Source: an uncultured Caulobacterales bacterium (GTDB lineage: Bacteria; Pseudomonadota; Alphaproteobacteria; Caulobacterales; Caulobacteraceae). Taken from it: a stretch of 64,000 bases of DNA. The position numbers and the translations under genes are program-made. The DNA lies in contig CAIUMD010000030.1 of assembly GCA_903900155.1 (NCBI GenBank), forward strand, positions 1-64,000, in the 5' to 3' direction. The notes under the pieces were generated by a model. The model saw nothing but the letters and a program-made list of their open reading frames with translations, was not told where the DNA came from and made no database searches. The stretch's first letter is position 1. Each line of letters begins with the position of its first letter. Of the stretch, positions 34,390-43,949 are shown in pieces.

Positions 34390-36429
34390 TCAGAACTTGA
34401 CCCGCAGGTCGGCGCGGAAGTTACGGCCTTCCTCGGGGAAACCGTCCACCAGCTGGTACTTCTGGTCCAGCAGATTGCGGGCCGACAGCTGCACGTCGAC
34501 CTTTTCCGTCATCTGCACCCGCGCCGTCAGGGCGGCCAGCACATAGGCCCCGGTGCGGTAGTAGCGCGGCGGCGTGATCAGGCTGCTCGAGGTCACCGTC
34601 CAGCGCTTGGAGGCCGTCTCGACACTGGGCGTCAGGGTCAGGCGCTGGGCGACCCGCCAGTCGGCATAGGCGAACAGCTTGTGGGTCGGCGCGCCCTGCG
34701 GCCGGAAGGCGGCGTTGGTCGGGTCGGTGAAGTCGCGATGCAGATAGGTGTAGTTGCCGCCCAAGGTCAGCTTGGGCGTCACCCGCGCGGTCACCGAGGC
34801 CTCGGCCCCGTAATATTCGCCGTCGCCGACATTGCGGGTCTGGCTGACCGTGCCGAACGGCGCGCCCAGGGCCACCGGGATGGCGATCAGGGCGTCGCGG
34901 ACGTCGCTGTAGAACACCGCCCCCTCGACCGTGACGAACGGGGTGATGTCGCCGCGCGCGCCGACCTCGTAGTTCACCGCCCGCTCGGCCTTGATGTTCG
35001 GGTTGGGGATCGCCGTGCCGAAGCGCGAGCTGAACCGTTCGAACAGGGTCGGGAAGCGGGTGCGCGACGAGACGCTGGCGTGCAGCTGGGCGGTGTCGGT
35101 CGGCCGCCAGACCAGCGCCGCCTGGCCGTTCCAGGCGCTGTCGCTGGTCAGCGGATAGGCCACCAGGACGTTGGCGTTGAAGTCCTGGGCCATCGACAGG
35201 TCGCGATAGTCGCGCGAGACGCCCACCACCAGGTCGACATCCTGGCCGAAGCTCTGGGTGTCTTCCAGGGCGATCGAGGTGGTGTCCTCGGTCGTGGTCT
35301 GCTTGGGCTCGGTCAGCGGCGGCGCATAGCTGGTCTGCCACTCGACGTGTTCGTCACGGCGATAGAAGGCGGCGGCCTTCAGGATGTTGCCCGGGGTCAG
35401 CTGGACGCCCAGCTCGACGTTCCCGCCATAGGCGACGTCGTCGTAGTAGGACCGGAACGCCCGCCCCAGGGTCTGGGTGTTCTGGCGGGCGTTGTCCCAC
35501 GAGAACAGGCCGTTCTGGAAGGTGTTGCGATAGAAGCGGGTCTTCAGCCAGGCATGCTCGGCGATCTGGGTGCGGGTCAAGAGAGCCAGGCTGTCGATGT
35601 TCCAGTAGGGCCAGGTCCAGTAGCGCGTGCTGGCCGTGTCGGTGACGTGGAACGGCGCGTTCTTCGAACCCTCCTGGCGGGTGAAGGTCAGCGAATAGTC
35701 GTCGCCCTCGCGCGGGGTGAAGCCGACCTTGGCGTTGACCCGCCAGTCCTCGCTGTCGGAGTGGTCGCGATAGCCGCCGTTCTCCAGGGTGGTGGGGCGA
35801 TAGCCGTCCGGCAGGGCCCAGTGGGTGCGCTCGTTCCGCGCGCCCGACAGCTGGACATAGAAGTGCTCGGTGCGGCCGCCGACCCGGCCCGAGATGGCGT
35901 TGCTGTTCAGCGAACCGTCGGCGTCGAAGCCCGCGCCCAGGCGCACCTCGCCCTCGAACGGGGCCTGGGGCTTGCGGGTCACCAGGTTGATGGCGCCGCC
36001 GATGCCGCCGGGGCCGTCGAGGACCGAGACATAGCCCTTCGACACCTGCACTTCCGACAGGTCGGCGGTCAGGAAGCGCGCGAAGTCGATGCGGTTGTCG
36101 GCCGGCAGGAACACCCGCACGCCGTCGATCGACAAGGTGGTCTGGAAGCGGTCGAAACCGCGGATAAACACCAGGCGCTCGTTGCGCGAACCGCCGCTGT
36201 TGCCGGCGTTGGCGCCCGGGATCAGGTCCAGCGCCTGGTCGACGCTGATCTTGTCGAACTTGCGAAGATCCTCGCCCTTGATCACCGAGCCGCCGATCAA
36301 GCCGCCGTCGCTGCCGCGCGCGGTCACCCGGACCTCGCCCAGGGCGTAGACGTCATCGGGGGTCGCGGTCTGGGCCTGGGCCGCGCCGGCCAAGAGAGAA
36401 CTGGCCAGCAACATGGATCGGAACAGCAT
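34390..36429 (-). CDS. TonB-dependent outer-membrane receptor
   Basis: A 679-residue receptor with signal peptide (MLFRSMLLASSLLAGAAQAQ), plug domain (about 25-150: LGEVRVTARG, LDLIPGANAG, VFIRGFDRFQTTLSIDGVRVFLP, VLDGPGGIGGAINLVTRKP) and a barrel ending in Phe (ADLRVKF), so the BAM signal is intact. The TonB box is probably the DDVYALGEVRV region. FSSRFG, EVGARG and QLSARNLLDQKYQ are usual barrel landmarks. The ligand is unknown; a metal complex is a reasonable guess because the next genes encode a small exported protein and a MauG-like di-haem protein. It is the first gene of the unit, with a hairpin over its ribosome-binding site. Confidence 0.92.
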   Translation of the reverse strand: MLFRSMLLASSLLAGAAQAQTATPDDVYALGEVRVTARGSDGGLIGGSVIKGEDLRKFDKISVDQALDLIPGANAGNSGGSRNERLVFIRGFDRFQTTLSIDGVRVFLPADNRIDFARFLTADLSEVQVSKGYVSVLDGPGGIGGAINLVTRKPQAPFEGEVRLGAGFDADGSLNSNAISGRVGGRTEHFYVQLSGARNERTHWALPDGYRPTTLENGGYRDHSDSEDWRVNAKVGFTPREGDDYSLTFTRQEGSKNAPFHVTDTASTRYWTWPYWNIDSLALLTRTQIAEHAWLKTRFYRNTFQNGLFSWDNARQNTQTLGRAFRSYYDDVAYGGNVELGVQLTPGNILKAAAFYRRDEHVEWQTSYAPPLTEPKQTTTEDTTSIALEDTQSFGQDVDLVVGVSRDYRDLSMAQDFNANVLVAYPLTSDSAWNGQAALVWRPTDTAQLHASVSSRTRFPTLFERFSSRFGTAIPNPNIKAERAVNYEVGARGDITPFVTVEGAVFYSDVRDALIAIPVALGAPFGTVSQTRNVGDGEYYGAEASVTARVTPKLTLGGNYTYLHRDFTDPTNAAFRPQGAPTHKLFAYADWRVAQRLTLTPSVETASKRWTVTSSSLITPPRYYRTGAYVLAALTARVQMTEKVDVQLSARNLLDQKYQLVDGFPEEGRNFRADLRVKF

Positions 36430-36435
36430 TCGAAA

Positions 36436-36466
36436 CCCCGTTATGCATGACAGCTACATAACGGGG
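36436..36466 (-). promoter_or_regulatory. Hairpin or operator at the TonB receptor translation start
   Basis: Perfect 10-base arms CCCCGTTATG (36436-36445 reversed on the minus strand) and CATAACGGGG (36457-36466), 11-base loop. On the minus-strand message the 3' arm supplies the only Shine-Dalgarno-like GGGG, six bases before the ATG. It could be an mRNA hairpin that hides the ribosome-binding site or a DNA operator of a dimeric repressor. Confidence 0.6.
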
Positions 36467-36537
36467 AGGGCCCGGCGGGGCGAGACCTTTCCCGCCCCTC
36501 AGGTTGAAACGCTCTATTCCGCTAAACGAACGCGCGC

Positions 36538-37899
36538 CTAGTAGGCGCAGTCGGTGAACACCCGTCCGATGTCGCCCTGCCATTCGCCGTTGTACAGCGA
36601 CAGCAGCTTCTCGGCGGGGGTGATCCCGCTGTCGGCGATCTGTTCCAGTTCGCCCAGATAGATCGTCTCGTCCAGGAAGCCGCCGTTCAGGTTGCCGCGG
36701 TTCTTCAGGCCCGACTTGGCGATGGCCACGAAGTCCTTGGCGACGTCCTGCGCCGAACGGCCGGCGACCTGCGCCTTCAGGCCCAGCTTCGGCACATCGC
36801 GGCGCAGGCCTTCGCGGTCCTCGATCGTCCAGGCCTTGCAGAGGTCCCAGGCGGCCGCCAAGGCGGCGTCATCGTAGAACACGCCCGTCCACAGCGCCGG
36901 CAAAGCGCACAGGCGGCTCCACGGTCCGGCGTCGGCGCCGCGCATCTCCAGATAGGTCTTGAGGCGCACTTCCGGGAAGGCCGTCGTAGTGTGGTCGGCC
37001 CAGTCCTTCATCGTGGCGATCTCGCCCGGCAGCTCGGGCAGCTTGCCCTCGATGAAGTCGCGGAAGCTGCGGCCGGCCACGTCGATATACTTGTCGCCGC
37101 GCTTGACGAAATACATCGGCACGTCCAGCGCGTAGCGGGCGTAGCGCTCGAAATCGAAGCCGTCCTCGAATACGAAATCCAGCAGGCCCGTGCGGTTGGG
37201 ATCGGTGTCGGTCCAGACGTTGGCGCGGGCCGACAGGAAGCCGTTCGGCTTGCCTTCCGCGAATGGAGAGTTGGCGAACAGCGCCGTGGCGATCGGCTGC
37301 AGAGCCAGGCTCATGCGGAACTTGGCGACCATGTCGGCTTCGCTGGAGAAGTCGAGATTGGCCTGCACCGTGCAGGTGCGCAGCATCATGTCCAGGCCCA
37401 GATTGCCGACCTTGGGCATGTAGTTGCGCATGATCACGTACCGGCCCTTGGGCATCACCGGCACCTCTTCGCGCGTCCACAGCGGCGAGAAGCCCAGGCC
37501 CACGAAGCCCAGGCCCAGCGCGTCGGCGACGGTCTTGACCTCGTCCAGGTGCTGGCCGGTCTCCTCGCAGATGTCGTGCATGGTCGCCAGCGGCGCGCCC
37601 GACAGCTCGAACTGGCCGCCCGGCTCCAGGCTGACATTGGCGCCGTTGCGCTCCAGGCCGATGATCACCTCGCCTTCCAAGACCGGCTTCCAGCCAAAGC
37701 GCTGCAGCCCGGTCAGCAGGGCGTGCACGCCCCGGTCGCCGTCATAGGGAACCGGTTGGTTCGCCCCCAGATAGAAGCCGAACTTCTCGTGCTCGGCGCC
37801 GACGCGGAACGATTCCTTGGGCTTGCTGCCCTTGGCGAAATACTCGGTCAGATCGGCGAGCGTCAGTTGGCGCTCTTGGACGCTAGCGGTGTCGGCCAT
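36538..37899 (-). CDS. gshA: Glutamate-cysteine ligase, plant/alphaproteobacterial type
   Basis: First enzyme of glutathione synthesis, joining glutamate and cysteine with ATP. The 453-residue protein is of the class found in plants and alphaproteobacteria (GCS2-like): RVGAEHEKFGFY, LEGEVIIGLERNGANVSLEPGGQFELSGAP and TCTVQANLDFSSEADM mark the active site. The ATG at 37899 follows GGAGGGA; a longer start at 37950 adds residues with no family support. It follows rsmE with 135 bases between, in the same direction. Confidence 0.95.
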   Translation of the reverse strand: MADTASVQERQLTLADLTEYFAKGSKPKESFRVGAEHEKFGFYLGANQPVPYDGDRGVHALLTGLQRFGWKPVLEGEVIIGLERNGANVSLEPGGQFELSGAPLATMHDICEETGQHLDEVKTVADALGLGFVGLGFSPLWTREEVPVMPKGRYVIMRNYMPKVGNLGLDMMLRTCTVQANLDFSSEADMVAKFRMSLALQPIATALFANSPFAEGKPNGFLSARANVWTDTDPNRTGLLDFVFEDGFDFERYARYALDVPMYFVKRGDKYIDVAGRSFRDFIEGKLPELPGEIATMKDWADHTTTAFPEVRLKTYLEMRGADAGPWSRLCALPALWTGVFYDDAALAAAWDLCKAWTIEDREGLRRDVPKLGLKAQVAGRSAQDVAKDFVAIAKSGLKNRGNLNGGFLDETIYLGELEQIADSGITPAEKLLSLYNGEWQGDIGRVFTDCAY

Positions 37900-38034
37900 G
37901 CAAGCCGTCCCTCCCCAGGGGTTGCGATGCTGAGGGAAGAGAGGGCCCATGCTCTCCGCCGACGGCGATACTCGGTGACGCCCCAGTTGGGCGTTTTCTT
38001 TCAGAACCTCAAGGGGCCACCTTCGCCTTAAATG

Positions 38035-38751
38035 CTAACGCCAGTCGCCGGCCGCGGCCTGCCACAGGGTCATGGCCGAGATGGCGGCCGTGTCGGCGCG
38101 CAGGATGCGCGGCCCCAGAGACACGGGCGTGACGAAGGAAAGCTCCCGCAGCCGCTCGCGTTCCTCGGGCGCGAAGCCGCCTTCCGGGCCGATCAGGATG
38201 GCGGCCGGACCGCCGGTTCCCGCCAGGGCCTCGATCGCGGGTTTGGCGTCACCGCCCTCGTCGCAGAACACCAGGCGACGGGCCGGGTCCCAGGCGTCCA
38301 GGATCTTGTCCAGCTTCTCGGGATCGGCGATCTCGGGGACGTCCAGGCGGCCGGTCTGCTCGGCGGCCTCCATGGCGATGGCGTCGAGGCGCCCCAGCTT
38401 GACGAAGTCGACGTTCGTGCGCCGCGTCATGGTCAGCCGCACCCGGCGCGCGCCCAGCTCGGCGGCCTTCTCGACGATGGTCTCGACCCGACTGCGCTTG
38501 ACCATGGCGATGATCAGGTCGAGGTCCGGCCCGGTTTCCATCGGCCGGGTCTGGTCCTCGGCCTTCAAGAGGCAGCCGCGCTTGGTGGCCTCGACGACGG
38601 TCGCCCGCCACTCGCCGTCGCGGCCGTTGAACAGCGCGAGCTCGGCCCCGACGGCCAGGCGCATGACCTGGGTCAGGTAGCGCGACTGGTCGACGGTGGG
38701 CGCGACGCCGGCGCCGGCGGAGAGGTCGTTAGGAACGAAAAGACGGATCAT
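38035..38751 (-). CDS. rsmE: 16S rRNA m3U1498 methyltransferase
   Basis: A 238-residue SPOUT-type methyltransferase that methylates U1498 of 16S rRNA with S-adenosylmethionine. It has the N-terminal PUA-like RNA-binding domain (MIRLFVPNDL to about 75) and the trefoil-knot C-terminal part with LIGPEGGFAPEERERL and LGPRILRADTAAISA, the diagnostic knot motifs. It is divergent from PPK2 with a 46-base gap and precedes gshA. Confidence 0.95.
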   Translation of the reverse strand: MIRLFVPNDLSAGAGVAPTVDQSRYLTQVMRLAVGAELALFNGRDGEWRATVVEATKRGCLLKAEDQTRPMETGPDLDLIIAMVKRSRVETIVEKAAELGARRVRLTMTRRTNVDFVKLGRLDAIAMEAAEQTGRLDVPEIADPEKLDKILDAWDPARRLVFCDEGGDAKPAIEALAGTGGPAAILIGPEGGFAPEERERLRELSFVTPVSLGPRILRADTAAISAMTLWQAAAGDWR

Positions 38752-38797
38752 GCGGCTCTTCTAGCCTAACTCGACTTTCCGGGGGTAGGCTCCGCGC

Positions 38798-39559
38798 ATG
38801 AGCAAGTCCGACGACTACGACAACGAGCTGATGCAGCTTCAGCTGGCGCTGATCGAACTGCAGAAGAAGGCCATCAAGAACGGCGACAAGATCCTGGCAG
38901 TCTTCGAGGGCCGCGACTCGGCCGGCAAGGACGGCACGATCGCCCGCGTCACCGAGCACCTGTCCAAGCGCGCCACCACCGTGGTCGCCCTGCCCAAGCC
39001 GAACGAGCGCGAGCGCGGCGAGTGGTACTTCCAGCGCTATGTCGATTATCTGCCGGCCTGCGGCGAAGCGGTGCTCTTCAACCGCTCCTGGTACAACCGC
39101 GCCGGGGTCGAGCGGGTGATGGGCTTCTCCAGCCCTGAGCAGCAGGAGCAGTTCCTGCGCGACGTGCCGGCCTTCGAGCGGATGCTGGTCGAGAATGGCC
39201 TGCGCTACGTCAAGTTCTGGCTGGACATCAGCCGCGACGAACAGGCCGAGCGCCTGAAGGCCCGCCGCGAGGATCCGCTGAAGGCCTTCAAGACCAGCGA
39301 CCTGGACAAGGTCGCGCAGGACAAGTGGGACGACTACACCCAGGCCCGCGACGAGATGCTGATGCGCACCTCGTCGGACATCGCGCCGTGGATCTGCGTG
39401 CGCGCCGACCACAAGAAGGCCGCCCGGCTCAACGTCATCCGCTGGCTGCTGCATGCGGCGGGCGACAAGAAGCTGGTCAAGGGCGTGGCCAAGCCCGATC
39501 CCGGCGTCATCTTCGCGTTCGAACCCAGCGCCCTGGAGGACGGGCGCCTGGCGCGGTGA
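38798..39559 (+). CDS. ppk2: Polyphosphate kinase 2
   Basis: Uses polyphosphate to phosphorylate nucleotides (ADP or GDP). The 253-residue protein is the single-domain class. It has the Walker A motif GRDSAGKDG (38-46), the substrate and Walker B-like FNRSWYNRAGVE (94-105), and the lid region KARREDPLKAFKTS. Whether it makes ATP, GTP, or both cannot be told. It follows rsmE divergently, and the next gene is a membrane protein starting 86 bases further on. Confidence 0.93.
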   Translation: MSKSDDYDNELMQLQLALIELQKKAIKNGDKILAVFEGRDSAGKDGTIARVTEHLSKRATTVVALPKPNERERGEWYFQRYVDYLPACGEAVLFNRSWYNRAGVERVMGFSSPEQQEQFLRDVPAFERMLVENGLRYVKFWLDISRDEQAERLKARREDPLKAFKTSDLDKVAQDKWDDYTQARDEMLMRTSSDIAPWICVRADHKKAARLNVIRWLLHAAGDKKLVKGVAKPDPGVIFAFEPSALEDGRLAR

Positions 39560-39645
39560 AGCACGAGGTTTCGGCTCCTCCGCGCCCCACACCCAGCTTC
39601 ACAACCGCGCATTACCGTGGTGCTGTGCCGGCAGAGGGAGGCCCC

Positions 39646-41433
39646 ATGGACCAGGCTAGACAGGTGGTGCGCACCGCCGCCGCGACGCGGCTGGCGATCG
39701 GCCTCGCCCAGGGGATCGTGCTGTTCCTGCTGCAGAAGGCCGACGAGTCGAAGGCCTGGCCGGCGACCCAGCCGATGCTCTATGCGCCGCTGCTGATTGG
39801 CGCCCTGATGATCCCGATGATCCCGCTGGCGGCGCTGTCGGCCATGCGGCGGCCGGCCCTGATCATCTGGAGCCTGATCACCGCCACGGTCGCCGCGGTC
39901 CTGGCCGTCCACGCCGCCTGGACCGGCGCGGGCCCGGACCGCCTGGGCGCCGGACCGCTGTCGCCGCCGCTGTTCATCGCCGTGGCGGCCCTGCTGTTCA
40001 TCGCCCATCACCTGGTCCAGCCGGCCGACGCGGCCCGCAAGCCCGTTGCGCCCTATGCCGACTATTTCGACCTGGCCTTCACCAACCTGATCCGGCTTTT
40101 CCTCTCGCTGGCCTTCACCGGGGCCTTCTGGCTGCTGCTGTTCCTGGCCGGAGCGCTCTTCAAGCTGATCGGGGTCGAGGCGATCCAGAAGCTGATCGGC
40201 GAGACCGCCTTCGCCTTCCCGGCCACCGGCCTGATGTTCGCCGCCGCCGTGCACATGGCCGTCCAGCTGACCGAGGCCCGCGCCGGTCTCGTGAGGGGCG
40301 TCCGCACCGTCGGCCTGACGCTGCTGGCCTGGCTGTCGCCGCTGATGGTGGTGATCGCCGGCGGCTTCCTGGCTGCGCTGCCCTTCACCGGCCTGGCCCC
40401 GCTGTGGGGCACCAAGGCCGCCACCGCCCTGCTGCTGGCCGCCGCCGCCGCGCTGATCATCCTGATCAACGCCGCCTACCAGGACGGCGTTGAGCCCCCG
40501 CACGTCATTCCGCAGTGGGCCGCCCGCGCGGCGGGCCTGCTGCTGATCCCGATCGTCATCCTGGCCGGCTACGCTCTGTGGCTGCGGATCGACCAGTACG
40601 GCCTCACCCCCGATCGGGTGTTCGCCAGCGCCTACCTCGTGGTCGCGATCGGCTTCACGGTCGGCTACGCGCTGGCGGCGCTGAAGCCCGGCCCCTGGAT
40701 GAAGCCGCTGGAGCCGACCAACCTGATCATGGCGGCGATCTGCGTGCTGCTGCTGATCGCCCTGTTCACGCCGATCGCCGACCCGGCGCGGCTGTCTGTG
40801 GCCAGCCAGGTCAAGCGGCTGGAGACCGGCAAGGTCACCGCGGCGAAGTTCGACTTCCGGTTCCTGCGCTTCGACGCCGGGCGATATGGCCGTGACGCGC
40901 TGGACAAGCTGAAGGCGGGTCGAGACCCACAGGTCGGCCGCCGCGCGCGCGAGGTCAAGGCCGAGGAGACCCGCCCGTTACGTCCGATCGAGAAGCCCGA
41001 CTACGCGGCCATGACGGTGTATCCGGCGGGCGCCAAGCTGCCGGACAGCTTCCTGAACCAGGACGCCGGCATCGCGTCACGGGGAAGCTGCGACGGCCCG
41101 GCCTCAGGCTGCTACGCCGTGCTGCTCGATGTCGACGACGACCGGTCAGACGAAATCCTGCTGGGGTCGGGCCAGACCCTCGACGTCTTCAAGCTCTCCG
41201 AAGGCCGCTGGCGGCGCGTGGCCCGGACCGTGTCCTACTGCTGGGTCGGCGATCTTCGGGACGACCTGAAGGCTGACCCGGCGCGCATGGGCCAGCCCGA
41301 ACCCCGCCGCGACCTGATCATCGGCCGTCATGCCCTGGCGCTGGTTCCGGTGCAGGAGGGATGCCCTAAGCGCGCCGATGGTGCGGCCGCGCCCGATCCC
41401 GACTTCCTGATCCCTAGCCCACCCCCGCGCTGA
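39646..41433 (+). CDS. DUF4153-like polytopic membrane protein
   Basis: A 595-residue membrane protein with about 11-12 spans from residue 10 to 385, followed by a soluble C-terminal region of about 200 residues that contains FDFRFLRFDAGRYGRDALDKLKAG and an Asp-rich VLLDVDDDRSDEILLG. The membrane part (LFLSLAFTGAFWLLLFLAGALF, QDGVEPPHVIP) fits DUF4153. The ATG at 39646 follows GAGGGAGG. No function is established. Its last 20 bases overlap the convergent ABC exporter gene. Confidence 0.8.
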   Translation: MDQARQVVRTAAATRLAIGLAQGIVLFLLQKADESKAWPATQPMLYAPLLIGALMIPMIPLAALSAMRRPALIIWSLITATVAAVLAVHAAWTGAGPDRLGAGPLSPPLFIAVAALLFIAHHLVQPADAARKPVAPYADYFDLAFTNLIRLFLSLAFTGAFWLLLFLAGALFKLIGVEAIQKLIGETAFAFPATGLMFAAAVHMAVQLTEARAGLVRGVRTVGLTLLAWLSPLMVVIAGGFLAALPFTGLAPLWGTKAATALLLAAAAALIILINAAYQDGVEPPHVIPQWAARAAGLLLIPIVILAGYALWLRIDQYGLTPDRVFASAYLVVAIGFTVGYALAALKPGPWMKPLEPTNLIMAAICVLLLIALFTPIADPARLSVASQVKRLETGKVTAAKFDFRFLRFDAGRYGRDALDKLKAGRDPQVGRRAREVKAEETRPLRPIEKPDYAAMTVYPAGAKLPDSFLNQDAGIASRGSCDGPASGCYAVLLDVDDDRSDEILLGSGQTLDVFKLSEGRWRRVARTVSYCWVGDLRDDLKADPARMGQPEPRRDLIIGRHALALVPVQEGCPKRADGAAAPDPDFLIPSPPPR

Positions 41434-43207
41434 TCGCGTTCAGCCGGGCATAGACCCCGCCGCCGGCCGCCAGGTCGGCGTGGCGGCCTTCCTCGACGAC
41501 GCGACCGCCCTGGAACACCAGGATGCGGTCGGCGCCGCGCACGGTCGACAGGCGGTGGGCGATGACGATCGTGGTCCGTCCCTCCATCAGCGCCTCGGCG
41601 GCGGCCTGGACCTGGCCCTCGGTCTCGACATCCAGCGACGAGGTCGCCTCGTCCAAAACGAGGACCGGCGCGTCGGCCAGGAAGGCGCGGGCGATGGCCA
41701 CGCGCTGGCGCTCGCCGCCCGACAGCTTGACGCCCCGCTCGCCGACCAGGGTGTCGTAGCCATTGGGCAGGCGCAGGATGAACTCGTGAGCCTTGGCCTT
41801 CTTGGCCGCCGTCTCAACCTCTTCACGGCTGGCGCCGGGACGGCCGTAGGCGATGTTCTCGAGCAGGGACCGGTGGAACAGCGCCGGATCCTGCGGCACC
41901 ACAGCGATGGCGCGACGCAAGGACGCCTGGGCCACCTGCGAAACGTCCTGGCCGTCGATGACGATGGCCCCGTCCTGCAGGTCGTGCAGGCGCTGGACCA
42001 GCTTGACGAAGGTCGACTTGCCCGAGCCCGTCGGCCCCACCAGCGCCACCCGCTCGCCCGGCGCGATCTTCAGGCTGAAGTGATCGTACAGCGGCGCGCC
42101 GGCCGCCTTGTAGCGGAAAGTCACATCCTTGAACTCGATGCCGCCGGGACCGGGCTTGAAGTCCGGCGCGTTCGGGGCGTCGGCGATCTGCGGGTCCAGC
42201 CGGGTCCAGGCCGCGACGTCCTCGGTGTCGTCGATGCCCTTTTGCAGCATGCGGATGTTCTCGCCCAGGTTCCGCAGATAGCCGCTCATCAGCATGAAGG
42301 CGGTGATGGCGAAGGCGACGTCGCCCGGCGTGGCCGTCCCTTGCGCCCAGCCCCAGACCATCGCGCCCGTCAGGCCGGCCTGCAGCAGGACGAGCAGCAG
42401 GTTCTGGCCTAGCCAGACGTCGGTAAAGCGGCTCCAGGTGACCATCACCGCGTCGCGCCAGGCGGCGGTGACTTGCGCCAGGCGCGCAGCCTCGCGCTGC
42501 TCGGCGCCGAAGCTCTTCACGGTGGGATTGGAGGTCACCGCATCGGCCAGGGCTCCGCCGATCTGGGAATCCAGGGCGTTGGAGCGCAGGTTGCTGGGCC
42601 GGACATAACGCTCGGTGATCCACAGGTTCACCGACAGATAGGCTACGACCACGACCAGCGAGACCGCGCCGGCCAGGGGTTGTCGCAGCAGCATGCCGAT
42701 CGACAGGCCCACCAGCACGATGATCCCGGGGCCCAGCCAGATGGTCACCGCGTCGGTGACGCTGTCATAGCCCCACATGGCCCGGGTCAGCTTGCGCACG
42801 GTGGCGCCGGCGAAACTGTCGGCGTGCCAGTCCGACGAGAAGGCCTGCACTTTCGCAAAGCCCTCGTTGGTCATCTCCTCCATGTTCCGGGCCGCCAGCG
42901 GGATCCAGAACCGGTGGGCGATGTTGCGGATCACGGCGAAGGCCAGATAGACGCCGACGAACACACCGAGCGCCTGCCAGGCGCCGACATCGCCGCGCGG
43001 CTTGCTGGTCACTGTGTCGACCAGGTGACCCGAGGCGTAGGGCAAGGCCAGGTCGAAGGCGATCGCCACCAGGGTCAGGGTGACGCCGAAGCCGAACAGC
43101 ACCGGCCGCCGCTTCCAGAAGCGGGCCACGAAGGCCAGCACCTGACGGTTGCTCAGCGCGCGCTTGCGGGCGCCGGTCTCGTCTTCATCCTCGATCGCGT
43201 CGGTCAT
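41414..43207 (-). CDS. ABC exporter, fused membrane and ATPase domains
   Basis: A 597-residue half-transporter that works as a homodimer or heterodimer. Residues 1-330 form six spans; the ATPase part has Walker [10 protein letters not shown], the Q-loop, signature LSGGERQR, Walker [13 protein letters not shown] and the H-loop AHR. It resembles MsbA/Atm1-type lipid or xenobiotic exporters; substrate unknown. A charged N-terminal leader ([16 protein letters not shown]) precedes the first span. It is followed by no partner half-transporter in the window. Confidence 0.93.
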   Translation of the reverse strand: MTDAIEDEDETGARKRALSNRQVLAFVARFWKRRPVLFGFGVTLTLVAIAFDLALPYASGHLVDTVTSKPRGDVGAWQALGVFVGVYLAFAVIRNIAHRFWIPLAARNMEEMTNEGFAKVQAFSSDWHADSFAGATVRKLTRAMWGYDSVTDAVTIWLGPGIIVLVGLSIGMLLRQPLAGAVSLVVVVAYLSVNLWITERYVRPSNLRSNALDSQIGGALADAVTSNPTVKSFGAEQREAARLAQVTAAWRDAVMVTWSRFTDVWLGQNLLLVLLQAGLTGAMVWGWAQGTATPGDVAFAITAFMLMSGYLRNLGENIRMLQKGIDDTEDVAAWTRLDPQIADAPNAPDFKPGPGGIEFKDVTFRYKAAGAPLYDHFSLKIAPGERVALVGPTGSGKSTFVKLVQRLHDLQDGAIVIDGQDVSQVAQASLRRAIAVVPQDPALFHRSLLENIAYGRPGASREEVETAAKKAKAHEFILRLPNGYDTLVGERGVKLSGGERQRVAIARAFLADAPVLVLDEATSSLDVETEGQVQAAAEALMEGRTTIVIAHRLSTVRGADRILVFQGGRVVEEGRHADLAAGGGVYARLNAISAGVG

Positions 43208-43225
43208 GGGCCGGGAGATAGTGCT

Positions 43226-43516
43226 TTAGCGCCCCGGCGTCACCTTTCGCCGCTTGCGCCCGCCGCCGAAGGGTCGCCAGCGCAGGAACCAGCGGATCGC
43301 CGGCCCGACCACCGGCACGCGCAGCATCGGCCGCACGGCGTGGGGACGGGTCTTCAGGAAGCACAGCACCGCGCCGATCCAGAACACCGTGGTCGGCATG
43401 CCGGGCGTGACGACGCCCACCGCGCCCGTGGCCAGCAGCGCCCCGCCCAGGCCGTCCAGCGCCCAGCGTTCGACCTTGGTCAGCTCGCGGCGCTTGCGGC
43501 GGGGCTTGAGACTCAT
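43226..43516 (-). CDS. YbaN/DUF454 family inner-membrane protein
   Basis: A 96-residue membrane protein with two spans (about 22-38 and 42-55) and basic tails at both ends. The motif VGVVTPGMPTTVFWIGAVLCF, with RPMLRVPVVGPAIRWFLRW after it, fits the YbaN (DUF454) family of unknown function. It lies 18 bases upstream of the ABC exporter gene in the same direction and may be co-transcribed. Confidence 0.82.
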   Translation of the reverse strand: MSLKPRRKRRELTKVERWALDGLGGALLATGAVGVVTPGMPTTVFWIGAVLCFLKTRPHAVRPMLRVPVVGPAIRWFLRWRPFGGGRKRRKVTPGR

Positions 43517-43554
43517 TCTCAGACGCTACCGCTTCGAAGCGGCAGCCGAAAGCC

Positions 43555-43815
43555 TCAGAACGCCTCCGCCACCCCGCCGATGCGGCGAGCGGGACGACCG
43601 TCCATCCCGCGACGGATCTTCGGGCCGAACTTGGCAGCTGTGGTCAGGCGGCGGACCATCCCGTGGTCGCCGGTGCGGGCGAACAGCTTGGCGGCGGCGG
43701 TCCACAGGCTGGTGGTCACCGGGTGGGGCAGGACGATCCCGGCCCCGACGCCGGCGATCAGCAGGCTCCAGCCGGACAGGCGAATGGCGGCGCCAGAAAA
43801 AGTCTGGGGGGTCAT
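43555..43815 (-). CDS. Small membrane protein
   Basis: Unrecognised 86-residue protein with one membrane span (about 10-30) and a basic C-terminal half (RRLTTAAKFGPKIRRG, then PARRIGG). AGGAGCGA precedes the ATG at 43815. It is upstream of the YbaN-like gene on the same strand and divergent from ubiA. A longer out-of-frame reading on this strand lacks any resemblance to a protein. Confidence 0.6.
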   Translation of the reverse strand: MTPQTFSGAAIRLSGWSLLIAGVGAGIVLPHPVTTSLWTAAAKLFARTGDHGMVRRLTTAAKFGPKIRRGMDGRPARRIGGVAEAF

Positions 43816-43949
43816 GGCGTTCGCTCCTGCGACTGGGTTGCAAAGAGACCTTCGCTGCTGGGGCGAGATAAATCCAATTGATCGTTTTTCTGAAGAAGAT
43901 CGATCTTCCCTATGGGACGTGTTTCGGCGCGCGCGGTAAGCCTCGCCCC

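Noticed and set aside
37977..37999. ACGCCC/GGGCGT hairpin followed by TTTTCTTT
   Set aside because: It has the form of a plus-strand terminator, but the gene on its left (gshA) is on the minus strand, so no plus transcript is known to reach it.
43526..43843. Alternative 105-codon minus-strand frame
   Set aside because: It overlaps the 86-residue frame at 43555-43815, is Arg/Pro-rich throughout and has neither a membrane span nor a ribosome-binding site.
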